Made by a program: the position numbers and the translations under genes
Assembly: GCA_018417955.1 (NCBI GenBank)
Contig: JACTVC010000004.1
Span: 1,984,001-2,048,000 of the forward strand
Direction: 5' to 3'
DNA: 64,000 nucleotides
From: Laccaria trichodermophora
Lineage: Eukaryota; Basidiomycota; Agaricomycetes; Agaricales; Hydnangiaceae
The notes under the pieces: model-generated
What the model was told of the DNA's origin: nothing
What the model saw: the letters and a program-made list of their open reading frames with translations, nothing else
Databases searched by the model: none
In this document: positions 30,401-41,962 of the stretch, one piece after another
Numbering within the stretch: position 1 is the stretch's first letter
Layout of the letters: each line of letters starts with the position of its first letter

Positions 30401-32458
30401 TAATCAGGGATGGTGAAGAGGTCCATAACATTGACAGCAATATGAACAAATGCTATGGACATTCACCTATGAGGTGAGCAACTTGGGAGATGCTCTTGGA
30501 ACAGATTGCCAATTCCTTATCCCACATGTCTTCAGAATTATACAATAGAGATGGAATCATACCATGAGTATGGAATCATGGCCAGAAATCCATCAACAAA
30601 TTTGAAAGCAAGATTGATTCTCTCTATGTTCATGTATTGGAAAAGGTCTGTGAAGACAAGAAGCTGGATGAAGTTGAAGATATGAGAAACATCTTGTCCA
30701 TCACCATATTCCTTCGAAATCCATTGTCGATGGAAGCCATGACATCTCTATCACCAGAAAGCAACACGCAGTTGTACTTGTCATGGCTCACCTCTGTTAT
30801 TTACATTCCTGATCAACCCAGGGCTGTGGTTGCTCCATTCCATGCCTCATTTCCTGACTTCATTACTAATCCAGTCTGGTGTTCTCCTGAGCATTGCCCA
30901 TCATTCCCTTTGCTGGTTGCTTCTGAGGGTCATAAACTGATAGCTCTCAAATGTTTGATGCTGATGAACAAGTCACTGAAGTACAACATGTGTGAAGTCC
31001 CCAAAGAATTGACATTGTCGCACAGAGACAGGGCCAACTCTCTGTAAATGGTGGCAAAATCTCTGAAGCACTCAAATACTCATGGACCTATTGGGCTGCT
31101 CATTTAGCAGAGGTCACAAAATTTGACCCCATACTTGTCAACACTCTTCACATGTTTCTGCACAAGCATCTTTTGCACTGGATAGAGTGTCTCAGCATAC
31201 TGGGTGAGCTGCAGACTGGACTAAAATCCCTGGGTGGCATAATCACTGTTTTATTGGTAAGTTATTGGCCATAATTAAGGATAAAACATTGTGAGTCTAA
31301 TAATATTCTGATTTACAGGCCTTCAAATTCCATGATCTTCAGTTACTTGTTCATGATGCCTGCCAGTGTTTACAAATGAATTTTGAAGCTGTCCAGAAAC
31401 ATTGCATGGAGATCTATGAGTCTGCACTTATTTGGATTCCAAAGAATTCATTGATACTCAAGACCTACACTGCCAATGTCAGCAGAGTTCCAAAAGTGAC
31501 TGTTGGATTATCGGACTTGTGGGACCCTGCAGAGCTAATTATGCAAAATGGCTCAGAGGTACTATCTGTCAGATTCTCACAAGATGGCAGCCGAGTCATC
31601 GTCTCTGGATCATGGAATAAAATCATCCGAATTTGGAATGTGACAACAGGCAAGGTGGAGGCTGAGCTGAAGGGCCACACAGATTGGGTGAAGTCTGTTG
31701 CATTCTCACAGGATGGCAGCCAAGTTGTCTCTGGATCATCTGACAACACTGTCCGAATTTGGAATGTGATGACAGGTGAGGTGGAGGCTGAGCCAAAGGG
31801 CCACACAGATTGGGTGAACTCTGTCACATTCTCACAGGATGGCAGCAGAGTTGTCTCTGGATCGTCTGACAAAACAGTCCAAATTTGGAATGTGATGACA
31901 GGCAAGGTGGAGGCTGAGCTGAAGGGCCACACAGGTTGGGTGATGTCTGTTGCATTCTCACAGGATGGCAGCTGAGTTGTCTCTGGATTGGATGACAAAA
32001 CAGTCTGAATTTGGAATGTGATGGCAGGTGAGGTGGAGGCTGAGCTGAAGGGCCACACAGGTTGGGTGATGTCTGTTGCATTCTCACAGGATGGCAGCCA
32101 AGTTGTCTCTGGATTGTCTGACAAAACGGTCTGAATTTAGAATGTGATGACAGGCGAGGTGGAGGCTAAGCTGAAGGGCCACACAGGTTGGGTGATGTCT
32201 GTTGCATTCTCACAGGATGGCAGCCGAGTTGTCTCTGGATCAGATGACAAAACAGTCCAAATTTGGAATCTGACAGCAGGAAATTCTCAATCAATACTTA
32301 CTTCAGACACCACATTGCCTGACAGCAGTAGGGTGAATCCAACTCCCTATGGGAAATTCCACATTTCCTATCCCTCACAGCAACCTATGCTCAGCTTGAA
32401 TTCCTCTACCCAGTTATCAGATGACGGTGACTGGATAATCATGGCCAACCACCTTCAC
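30401..32458 (+). pseudogene. NLR-type NACHT-WD40 protein relic, 5' part
   Basis: Plus-strand remains of a basidiomycete NLR-like protein, a class linked to self/non-self recognition. Readable segments: KFESKIDSLYVHVLEKVCED, NILSITIFLRNPLSMEAMT, APFHASFPDFITNP..CSPEHCPSFP, NKSLKYNMCEVPKEL (30,637-31,047), then LHWIECLSVLGELQTGLKSL, and from 31,376 MNFEAVQKHCMEIYESALIW followed by six WD40 repeats. The Walker A region of a NACHT domain is not present; the gene is truncated at about 30,400. In-frame stops lie near 31,047, 31,973, 32,005 and 32,132. The 3' end continues after element F at 37,111. The short exon-like gap at 31,255-31,318 is probably an intron. A retained function is unlikely. Confidence 0.8.
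31556..32290 (+). repeat. Six WD40 repeats, 126-bp period
   Basis: Near-identical 126-bp units begin at about 31,556, 31,681, 31,807, 31,933, 32,059 and 32,185. Each encodes the WD40 pattern [20 protein letters not shown]. The high identity suggests recent expansion or concerted evolution, as known for WD40 domains of fungal NLRs. Differences between units fall mainly at two CpG sites. Confidence 0.9.
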
Positions 32459-35400
32459 AAGTATACATAGATGTCACTATAGTACCATAACAATAGAAAT
32501 TGACAATTGACCCAATAAGTCATAGGGCTACCCCAATGGGCCCAATACACATGGACACTATGGATCCATACCTGGGACCAATGGATGTTTACAGCATATG
32601 GTATTAATGTGAGGCCCAATGCATATTCTGCAGATGTGGTTATTGCCAGAATCAATGGTACCATAGGTACCCAAAGTATAATCTACAGAATGGCCAAATG
32701 TTGGGCCACATGCTTTCAAGAGATCACCTGAAGCATTGACATGCTGACTGCAAGTGCTCCGAAAATGCGACTGAAAAAATGTCCGGATTTGTGGTTGCCA
32801 TGTTGGATGTCACTGCCCCAAATATGCGGCTGAAGAAAGGTCCGGATTTGTCACTAGTATGCAGAATACCAGTGCTCCAAAAATGCGGCCGAAAAAATGT
32901 CCAGATTTGTGATTAACTTAGTTAATGTCACTGCTCCGAAAATGCGGCCGAAAAAAACATCCGGATTTGTATTTAAGATGCTGAATGTCATTGCCCCAAA
33001 AATGCGGCCGGAAAAATGTCCAGAGTTGTAGTTGACTGGGTAAATGTCACTGCTCCAAAAATGCGGCCGAAAAAACATCCGGATTTGTATTAGTACAACA
33101 CTGTCCGAAATTTCAGATGTAATTTTGACAGGCGCCAGACAACCCCCTTGGAATGCTTCAATGCCTGAAATTTAGAACTTCAAGCACCCGAAAATGCGGC
33201 CGAAAAAACATCCAGATCCGTATTTAACATGCTGAATGTCATTGCCCCGAAAATACAGCCGAAAAAATGTCCGGATTTGTGATTAACTTGGTGAACGTCA
33301 CTGCTCCGAAAATGTGGCCAGAAAGACATCCAGATTTGTATTAGTGCACCAATGTCCGAAGTTTCAGATGTAATTTTGACAGAGACCAGACAGCCCCCCC
33401 ATGGATTGCTCTGAAGTCCGAAATTTTTTAAGTTATTTCCATCCAGATATAATGATCCCCGTAGACTGCACCAATGTCCGAAATTTTGGATGTAATTTTG
33501 ACAGGGGCCAGACAACCCCCATGGAATGCTCCAATGTCTGAAATTTATACTTCAAGTACCTGAAAATGCGGTCAAAAAAACATCCGGATTTGTATTTAAC
33601 ATGCTGAATGTCATTACCCCGAAAATGTGGTTAAAAAACTGTCCGGAGTTGTAGTTGACTTGGTCAATGTCACTGCTCCAAAAATGCGGCCAAAAAAACA
33701 TCCGGATTTGTATTAGTGCAGCAATGTCCGAAGTTTTGGATGTAATTTTGACATGGACCAGACAAGCCCCACGCGGAATGCTCTCAAGTCCAAAATTTTG
33801 TGGGTCATTTCCATTCAGATGTATTGATCTCTGTAGAGTGCACAAATGTCCGAAATTTCAGATGTAATTTTGACAGGGACCAGACAACCCCCATAGAATG
33901 CTCCAACATCCAAAATTTAGTACTTCAAGTACCCGAAAAATGTCCGGATTTGTGATTAACTTGGTGAACATCACTGATCCGAAAATGCAGCCAACAAAAC
34001 ATCCGGATTTGTATTAGTGCACCAATGTCCGAAGTTTCAGATGTAATTTTTACATAGACCAGACAACCCCCCGCAGAATGCTCTGAAGTCCGAAATTTTT
34101 TAAGTTACTTCCATCCAGATATAATAATCCCCATAGACTGCACCAATGTCCGAAATTTTGGATGTAATTTTGACAGGGGCCAGACAACCCCCATGGAATG
34201 CTCCAATGTCTGAAATTTATACTTCAAGTACCCGAAAATGCAGTCACAAAAACATCCGGATTTGTATTTAACATGCTGAATGTAGACCCATGAACCCATA
34301 TACTCATTCATGATCAAGGACACTAAAAAACCTATAAATATCGGACAAGTGGCCCATACATGACCTGTAGAGTACCCATACCCACAACCCCACGGGTTTA
34401 CCTGTCAAAACGAGCCCAAGAACATCCAAATTGGTTAAGAATTGAGAGAGTTCTGCCTGAGTTCAACTGGTCATTACAAAATTGTGTAGTCTAAAAAGCA
34501 GACACTACAAAGTTTTGTAGTCTAGAATTTCGGACATCAATGTATTCCGTGGGGGGTTGTCTGGTCCATGTCAAAATTACATCTGAAATTTTGGCCATTG
34601 TTGCACTAATACAAATCCGGATGTTTTTTCGGCCGCATTTTCGGATCAGTGACATTCACCAAGTTAATCACAAATCCGGACATTTTGTCGGCTGTATTTT
34701 CGGGGCAATGACATTCAGCATGTTAAATACAGATCCGGATGTTTTTTTAACTTAAAAAATTTCGGGCTTCAGAGCATTCCGCGGGGGGTTGTCTGGTCCA
34801 TGTAAAAATTACATCCGAAACTTCAGACATTTTTGCACTAATACAAATCCAGATGTTTTTTCGACTGCATTTTCGGATCAGTGATGTTCACCAAGTTAAT
34901 CACAAATCCGGACATTTTTTCAGCTGCATTTTCAGGGCAACGACATTCAGCATGTTAAATACAAATCCAGATGTTTTTTAGGCCGCATTTTCGGAGCAGT
35001 GACATTGACCAAGTCAACTACAACTCCGGACATTTTTTCAGCCACATTTTCGGGGTAATGACATTCAGCATGTTAAATACAAATCCGGATGTTTTTGTGA
35101 CTGCATTTTCGGGTACTTGAAGTATAAATTTCAGACATTGGAGCATTCCATGGGGGTTGTCTGGCCCCTGTCAAAATTACATCCAAAATTTCGGACATTG
35201 GTGCAGTCTATGGGGATTATTATATCTGGATGGAAGTAACTTAAAAAATTTCGGACTTCAGAGCATTCTGCGGGGGGTTGTCTGGTCTATGTAAAAATTA
35301 CATCTGAAACTTCGGACATTGGTGCACTAATACAAATCCGGATGTTTTGTTGGCTGCATTTTCGGATCAGTGATGTTCACCAAGTTAATCACAAATCCGG

Positions 35401-37110
35401 ACATTCTTTCTGCCCCATTTTCGGGGCAATGACATTCAGCATGTTAAATACAAATCCAGATGTTCACATCCGTGGAGCTCTAGCTGGTGGCCCACAGATC
35501 TAACGGACCAATGGGCTTAACAAATGGTGTGGCCCATGGGTGCCACAGAAGACCTGTTGGCCCATGGGTCCAACAGCAACAATGGGTGTCCACAGAAACA
35601 GAGTGGTAGGTAATCCGTTGGTCCGCAGATCAAAGAATTGCTGGTCCGCGGGGGTAACAGAACAAGAGCAGGTCTGCGGATGAGAGCACAGCCCACAGGT
35701 GTAATGGAACAAGTGCTCGTCCGTGGATGAAACAGCACAATTGCTGGTCCACAGGTGTAACAGAATAATGGTCTCTGAATGTAAAGGCACAATTGTTGGT
35801 CCATTTTGCAGGCCAGCTGCAAACGTGGCCCATGGGTGGGGGGCTGATGAAAGAGTGCCTATTGTTTAAGGACCAGCAGGTGGTCCATGGGTGTCTGCAG
35901 ATGTAACAGTGCAGTAGGTAATCCATTGGTCCGTGGATAAAAGAATTGTTGGTCCGTGGGGGTAACAGAACAAGAGCAGGTCCGCGGATGAGAGCGCAGC
36001 CCATGGGTGTAATGGAACAAGAGCTCATCCGCGGATGTAATGGCACTATTGCTGGTCCATGGGTGTAACGGAATAATGGTCTGTGAATGTAAAGGCACAA
36101 TTTTTGGTCCATTTTGCAGGCCAGCTGCAAATGTGGCCCACAGGTGGGGGGCTGATGGAAGAGGGCCAATTGGTCAAGGAGCAGCAGGTGGTCCGTGGGT
36201 GGCCACAGGTGTAACGGAGCAGCAGGTAATCCGTGGGTGTAATCGGAGACCCGCGGGGGAGCCACAAATGGTCCGTGGCTGTCATTGGAAACCCGCGGGC
36301 CAAATGGAAGAAGGTTCCGTGGGTCTAAGGGAACAAGAGCTGGACATTGTGGGTGTAACAGAATAAGATACCATGGGTGTAATGGACCTATTGTTGACCC
36401 GTGGGGTAACAGAACATAATCTTGCCTGTGTGGTGACCCACGGGGCTAACAGAACAAGAGCTGCCTCATGGGGGTAATGAACAACAGCCAGCCCGAGGGT
36501 GTAATGGATCAATTATTGATCCGCAGGGGTAACGGAACATGATCTGGCCCGCATGGCAACCTGCAGGGGTAACAGAACACAAGCTACCCCATGGGGGTAA
36601 CTGCACAATAGCCAACCTGCAGGTGTAATTGCACAATTGTGCGGCCGTGGGTCCAATGGAACAGGAGCAGACCCGCAGGTTTACCAGACCAAAGCCCACA
36701 CCCGCAAAATTCAAATAATCATTGGGCTAACCTATGAACTATAGCTTATATCATGGCATGGGCCCAACTTACAAGCCATAGCATTGAAATTTTACCATTG
36801 GGCCCAACCTGTTCCCTTAACGATTTCCCTTCATTGGGCCCAACTATCAATGGTACCTTAATACCGTCATATATCAACGGCCAAAATTACCCCCATTTAA
36901 GCCATGTGGCCAATCTATAAACCCTTAGCTTGGACTGTGGCACTGTCGTTGGGCCCAACAATCAAATATACATATTGTCATGTTGTTGGGCCAATGTATA
37001 GTATCATAATGTCTTTTGTAATTGGGCCCATTGGGGTAGCCCTATGACTTATTGGGACAATTGTCAATTTCTATTGTTATGGTTCCATAGCGTATCTACT
37101 GAATGCCCTG
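32459..37110. mobile_element. Foldback element F (4.65 kb) with 10-bp TSD
   Basis: Flanked by CCACCTTCAC at 32,449-32,458 and 37,111-37,120. Terminal inverted repeats include CCATAACAATAGAAATTGAC on the left and its inverse near 37,065 on the right, then CCCAATAAGTCATAGGGCTA. Inside are two long arms built of units of about 100 bp with AATGCGGCCGAAAAAACATC (32,740-34,290, inverted at 34,520-35,465) and a GTCCGTGGGTGTAACGGAAC minisatellite (35,470-36,700) present on one side only. A scrap of the CTACAAAGTTTTGTAGTC array near 34,500 sits at the hinge. No transposase. A 9-11 bp duplication would fit Mutator-like foldback elements; assignment is tentative. Confidence 0.85.
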
Positions 37111-37237
37111 CCACCTTCACTGCTATATCCCCTCCCAATATCGTAACTTTCAGTGTTCCTCAATTTGGGGCCCCTGAATATGTTTGAGGTACAAATCTGG
37201 CAGTGTAGTTGTTGTTGATATGAACACAGCACTATAA
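37111..37237 (+). pseudogene. NLR-WD40 relic, 3' end
   Basis: Beyond element F the frame resumes as HLHCYIPSQYRNFQCSSIWG, then, after a TGA at 37,175-37,177, ICLRYKSGSVVVVDMNTAL and a TAA at 37,235-37,237. Skipping F and one TSD copy joins MANHLH to CYIPSQY in phase, which shows that F inserted into the last WD40-associated exon. IPSQYRNF/SGSVVVVDM is the usual end of this NLR-WD40 group. Confidence 0.75.
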
Positions 37238-37426
37238 ATAGTATCAGTATGTTTTCACATAATGCCTGCATTGTAAATACTAAAAAGTTACCTTGAGCCT
37301 GAGGGCCATTGCCTGGCATTAATGAGTCCAGTTCCTGTTTGTTTGTTAAGTCATTGTCTTGTTTGAAATATTGTCTGCTTCCAACTTGTTAAGTAGAAAA
37401 ATAATTCAAATGTCTTGTGCATAGCG

Positions 37427-37975
37427 TTGCCAAAGTTCAGTTCAGTCCAGTTCAGACCCCCTTTAGTCTGAACCTGAACCTCCTACAAATTTTCCAAGCC
37501 TGAACCGAACCTGAACTGTGTGTTTGGTTCAGGTTCAAGTCTTCTGAACCTTGTAATTTTTTTAAATCAAAATTTTCACCTTTTTTTTGTGTCCAGATGC
37601 TTTGAAACACATGTGTAATCTCTAAAAATCAGTTATTTATGCAATGCTGTGGCACATACCATGTTTGATAAGCCAAATAGATATTATACAACAGACCCCA
37701 ACAAGTGCACGTGTGGAAAAGCGACCTAAAATAGATGAAGGATTGATACTTTACATTTAAATATTGTAGTTGTTACAGATCACAATAGTTTTGAATGAGA
37801 AAATTGCAAAAAGATGTCCAAAACAGAGGGAAAGTAGGCCCCCCAGTGGCTAAAGGTTTTCCAGAATTTTTTCTGGAGCCCGAACCTGAACCTGAACTCA
37901 AAACGAACTTTGTGTTCAGTTCAGAGGGTTCAGGTTCAAGCCAAAGTTCTGGACTGAACTTCAGCAACACTACTT
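37427..37975. mobile_element. Palindromic MITE G
   Basis: About 550 bp with inverted ends: GCGTTGCCAAAGTTCAGTTC on the left, inverse of GTGTTGCTGAAGTTCAGTCC on the right, then more inverted GAACCTGAACC tracts. The middle is unpaired and AT-rich. No coding capacity. The short open frames on both strands are products of the GAACCT repeats. Confidence 0.75.
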
Positions 37976-39076
37976 CATCAGTAATTTGTCAAAAGAATTT
38001 CTAGGTTTTTCATGGTTTTCATGGTTTTCATGGTTTTCTGGGTTTCACAAAATGCAGAAACCTCAAAACCTCAAAACTGGCATAGTCCAATACATATAGC
38101 TAAAATAATTTATATACCAAATACTAATTATGGCAACTTTAATTGGGGCATCAAGTGTGCACGGCAGTGACCTTTATAAATTATATGTCATGGCCTCAGG
38201 TTTAGCTCACTAGAAGCCTCCAGAACATTCTATCAATAGTTCCAAGTTGTTCCGATTGTCCCAAATATTCTCGTTTGCACACCAGAGTCGTGAAAATTAT
38301 GTTTGGTTTTGTATGTTTGTCACATTTTGTCACACATTAGGATGACTTTGGGAATTTTGTATTTCACAAACCCAACTTTTGTTGTGCCTCAGGTATCAGA
38401 TGAGATGTGTGTGTGAATCATCGTTTGCCATGATGAGTGGCATATTTCACCACAGGAGATTGCAGGCCTTGTTGGATGTTGGGTTCTGTAAGCGGTCTCT
38501 TACTTTCTGATTTGAGGGTCACAGCACAACACACACAAACACGATTTCCAAAACTTGTTGTGCAAACGGCAGTGCAAAGCACTGTATGCAGCTGACTTTG
38601 GCCCTCTGAATGATTTGGATTGCGGGGCGGGATGTTCTCATGAACATTAAGTTGTAAAGTATTAAAAGCAAACCAATGAGATCGATTTGAGAGCAAACAA
38701 ATTTACAAACATGAAAAGGAGACAAACATTGCTAGAATCCAACAAACCATTGAGTTACCTCTTAACGGCAGTCATAACCTTCTCAACCTGTTCCAGCTGC
38801 CTTCCCCCACTGTGTTTAGTTAATCCTCCTACCTCATGTCGTCAATTCAGCCCTTGTCCTTCCATGGCACTTATGGTGAAGAGGGTGTTATGTCGTCATA
38901 GTACTGGCACTGCATGGAGGGGAGGCCCAATAGACCAGAATTGTATGAAGCCAACAGGCAGGTCGGACCATGTGACAGCCTGGCCAGTGGTAGAGTAATG
39001 CTTGCGATTTGAGCAGTTTATATCTGGCATAGTATGCAAAAAGAAAAATGGGCTATGGTCGAATAGGGACTTACAG
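37976..39076. other. Unassigned sequence with TTTTCATGG repeat
   Basis: Starts with four copies of GGTTTTCAT and a small inverted AACCTCAAAACC motif. The rest (38,100-39,076) has open frames of up to about 100 codons on both strands, none with recognisable motifs or convincing splice sites. Confidence 0.35.
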
Positions 39077-39084
39077 CTCAGAGG

Positions 39085-40994
39085 CAGTACTTTACCCTCC
39101 CCGGGTTAATCCATATGGAATGGATGGAATGGGGGGTGGACTGCACAAATTCCAGATGGATTCCATGGAATGGGGGATGGATTCCATGGAGTGGGGGGAT
39201 GGATTCCATGGAATGGGGGATGGATTCCATGACTTTGGGGGATGGATTCCATGACTTTGGGGGATGGATTCCATACTCTATTCTATATGTTCTATACCAT
39301 TTTAAGGGTGGAATTCATATGGACTCCATATGGAATCCACATGGAATCCACATGGAATGACTTTATGAAATAATTCTAAGTCCACATCATGTAATCATGG
39401 TTTCTACATTCATGAGTCATAGCTTAGCAGGAAAAAATGAAATGTATTAAATAGACTACACAATTTATGTTTACTATTCTCAATATCTAAGGGAGGGGGG
39501 AAGACAGGGGGAAGTGATGGAGGGGGAGGATGTAGTAGAGTGAGGGGGAGGGAGGGGGAAGGAGTGATGGAGGAGAGAGGGAGTGGTGAAGGGAGAGGTG
39601 GGAATGGATGGAGGGGGGAGCAATGGAGGGAGGGGGAGAAATGGGAGGGGGAGCAACAGAGGGAGGGGGAGCAACAGAGGGAGGGGGAGCAATGAAGGGA
39701 GGGGGAGGGGAGCAATGAAGGGAGGGTGAATGATGGAGGGGTGGTGGTGAGGGATGTTGGAGGGAGGGGGAGCTTACCTGGGCTTGTCGTTGCCCATTTC
39801 CGTTCACGCGAGCGGAATCCTCCATGCGTGGGTGCTCTGGGTCCACGTTTGTGGGCGGTGGGCTCGTTTTGGCGTGGGCAGTCGTGGCGTGGGCGGTCGT
39901 GTTGTCTTCGTGGGTGGTTGCATTGTTGTCGTGGGTTGTCGCGTTGTCTTCGTGGGCGGTTGCATCATCTTTGTGGGTGGTCGCGTCGTTGTCGCGTTGT
40001 TGTGTCGTCTTCGTGTCGTCGCGTCGTCTTCGTGTCATCTTCGTGGGCGTTCGCATCGTCTTCGTGGGTGGTCGCGTCGTCTTCATGTCATCTGCATGGG
40101 CAGTCGTGTCATCTTCGTGGGCAGTCATTGACGTCTGTGGGCAGTCGTCCTTGGTCGTGGGTGTCGTTGACATCGGCGTGGTGTGGTGGTGAATCTGCCA
40201 CGTCACCACGTGGCACCTGTGGTTTGGGTCAGCTCAATGGGTGGGGTGGTTTGTTCGCGAGTGGAATGAAATGACGGACAATGACATTCGTCATCGTCCG
40301 TCATCTGGTTGCCACGCCGCTGGCTTACCTGGGCTTTCCGCTCGCCGTTGTTCCCACCCATCCGTGGTTGTCGTCAGCGTCGTTGTTGGCGTCGTCGCCA
40401 GCGTCGTTGTCGTTGTTGTCGGCATCGTTGTCGGCATTGTCGACGTCGTTGTCGCGGGCGGCCATAACTGTCACGTTTGAGACGCCACGTGACAAACAAT
40501 GCTATATACAGACCTTTAGTTTACCTTGTAACAAAGCCGGTGTGGCTCAGGTGGTTAGATTGCTGCTTCTATTCACGACGTTGTGGGTTCAATTCTCTCA
40601 GATGCAAAATTTTTATTTTTACTTAAATATAGTAAGGACACTATAAATCCTATATCTATATGTATTCTAATGGTATAATGGTCATTAATTCCTTCCATGG
40701 AATCCATATGAACTGCTCCATGGAATCCATATGGACTTGTTCCATGGAATCCATGGTGGATATGCCTAAGTTCCATATGGAATTCAGTGGAATCCAGGTG
40801 GAATGGCAATGGATTCCATATGGAATTGACCATTCCATGATCATTCCACATGGAATCCATGATGTCCATGGAACAACAAATTGGCTGTGGTCTCAGCCAA
40901 GATTCCTTCCATGGATTCCACATGGAATTGGTGATGGATTCCATGGATTCCACATGGATTCCATATGGATTAACCTGGGCAAGGTAAAGACCTC
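39085..40994. mobile_element. Non-autonomous KDZ-type element L with 8-bp TSD
   Basis: A 1,910-bp element flanked by perfect 8-bp duplications CTCAGAGG (39,077-39,084 and 40,995-41,002). Left end CAGTACTTTACCCTCCCCGG; right end is the inverse of GAGGTCTTTACCTTGCCCAG. Subterminal inverted repeats are rich in TCCATATGGAAT and ATGGATTCCATGG. The interior has a polypurine tract (39,488-39,770), a GTCGTCTTCGTGGGCGGT minisatellite (39,830-40,480) and a tRNA-like segment. Long frames on both strands are low complexity. Confidence 0.88.
40536..40605 (+). other. tRNA-like segment in element L
   Basis: GCCGGTGTGGCTCAGGTGGT then, 40 nt later, GTGGGTTCAATTCTCTC: good A-box and B-box matches in a 70-nt span ending GATGC, followed by an AT-rich stretch. 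The ends do not pair as an acceptor stem, so it is tRNA-derived rather than a tRNA. Confidence 0.55.
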
Positions 40995-41002
40995 CTCAGA
41001 GG

Positions 41003-41962
41003 CTGGAGTCGAACTGGCAATTCTAAATGTTCAAACTTCAAAGGTGAGTTTACTTTTCTTACTTGAATGATTATAAACACACGAACATTGTCATGAACAC
41101 ATTCTGCTTGTGAAATCCCCAAATGGAGAACCCTCCCATGGGTGATGGACAAAGTGAAAGATTGAGCTGTTGGCAGCAGCAAAGCGTAATGCTCAGGACC
41201 ATTGTCTACACCTTACCTTTCAGTGCAAAATGTAAGGTCAACTTGACCCCTTCAATAAGTAACGAAGCAGGGTGTACCTCTATGAACTATCTGTAGTTAC
41301 AGAGACTTGGTATGGGTAGAAAGCTTTGGCATATAGAATGCAAGACATTGGAAAACCCAGGAAAAGGAGCGGAAGGGAAAAGCTGAGGCCTGCGATGACA
41401 ATGAAGGACAGTCTTGTTGGTTTTTACATCTAAAAAATGGTTTAGAAATGACATGTTTGAAGCAGGAGGATAGAGACTCACGATGCAAGAAAAATATCAT
41501 AATGACAAGATCAGATTGGTGAAGCCCTTCTTCAAAATGGTTGAACTCCAAAGGATGATGCAAAGCTTGAGTCTCGAGTGGGGTGGAGGGCGTCCTGATG
41601 GAAAGGAATACAACAGGACATCCAAGTGTAATTGTCAATAATGGGGATTCCAGTCGCTATGGCTGAAGTGGCGACAGCTTCCCATTATGTTTTTTGAAAT
41701 GCTAAAAATGCAATTAGCTTTCGATTTTAAACCGACGCAGTGTGTACCCATTTGTTGTTGAGGACAGCACCAGTGTTTCGGTAAATGGTGGGGGAAGGAG
41801 AATGGAGGGACAGACGATGAGGGCAACATCAGATGATACTCGCCTCTGATTACAGAAATTAGTTCAAACTGGTGAGAATGAGAAGAGTATGTACCAGAAG
41901 CGAAAACGAAAATCTGGTGTACACAACATAACGTCAGATGCCAGTCCGTTATCTCACCAGAG
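41003..41962. other. Possible host gene, unrecognised
   Basis: The minus strand shows short open segments (for example LKFEHLELPVRLQPL near 41,010-41,050 and QALHHPLEFNHFEEGLHQSD near 41,530) separated by AT-richer stretches with possible splice sites, including a GTAAGT donor that overlaps the TSD of element L. No family is recognised and no continuous model can be built. Elements L and M border it. Confidence 0.25.

Noticed and set aside
31465..32124. 219-codon minus-strand open frame over the WD40 repeats
   Set aside because: Antisense shadow of the repeats; the plus strand has the WD40 pattern and the NLR context.
39487..40274. Frames of up to 240 codons on both strands
   Set aside because: Same cause in element L: stop-poor purine tract and GTCGTCTTCGTGGGC repeats.
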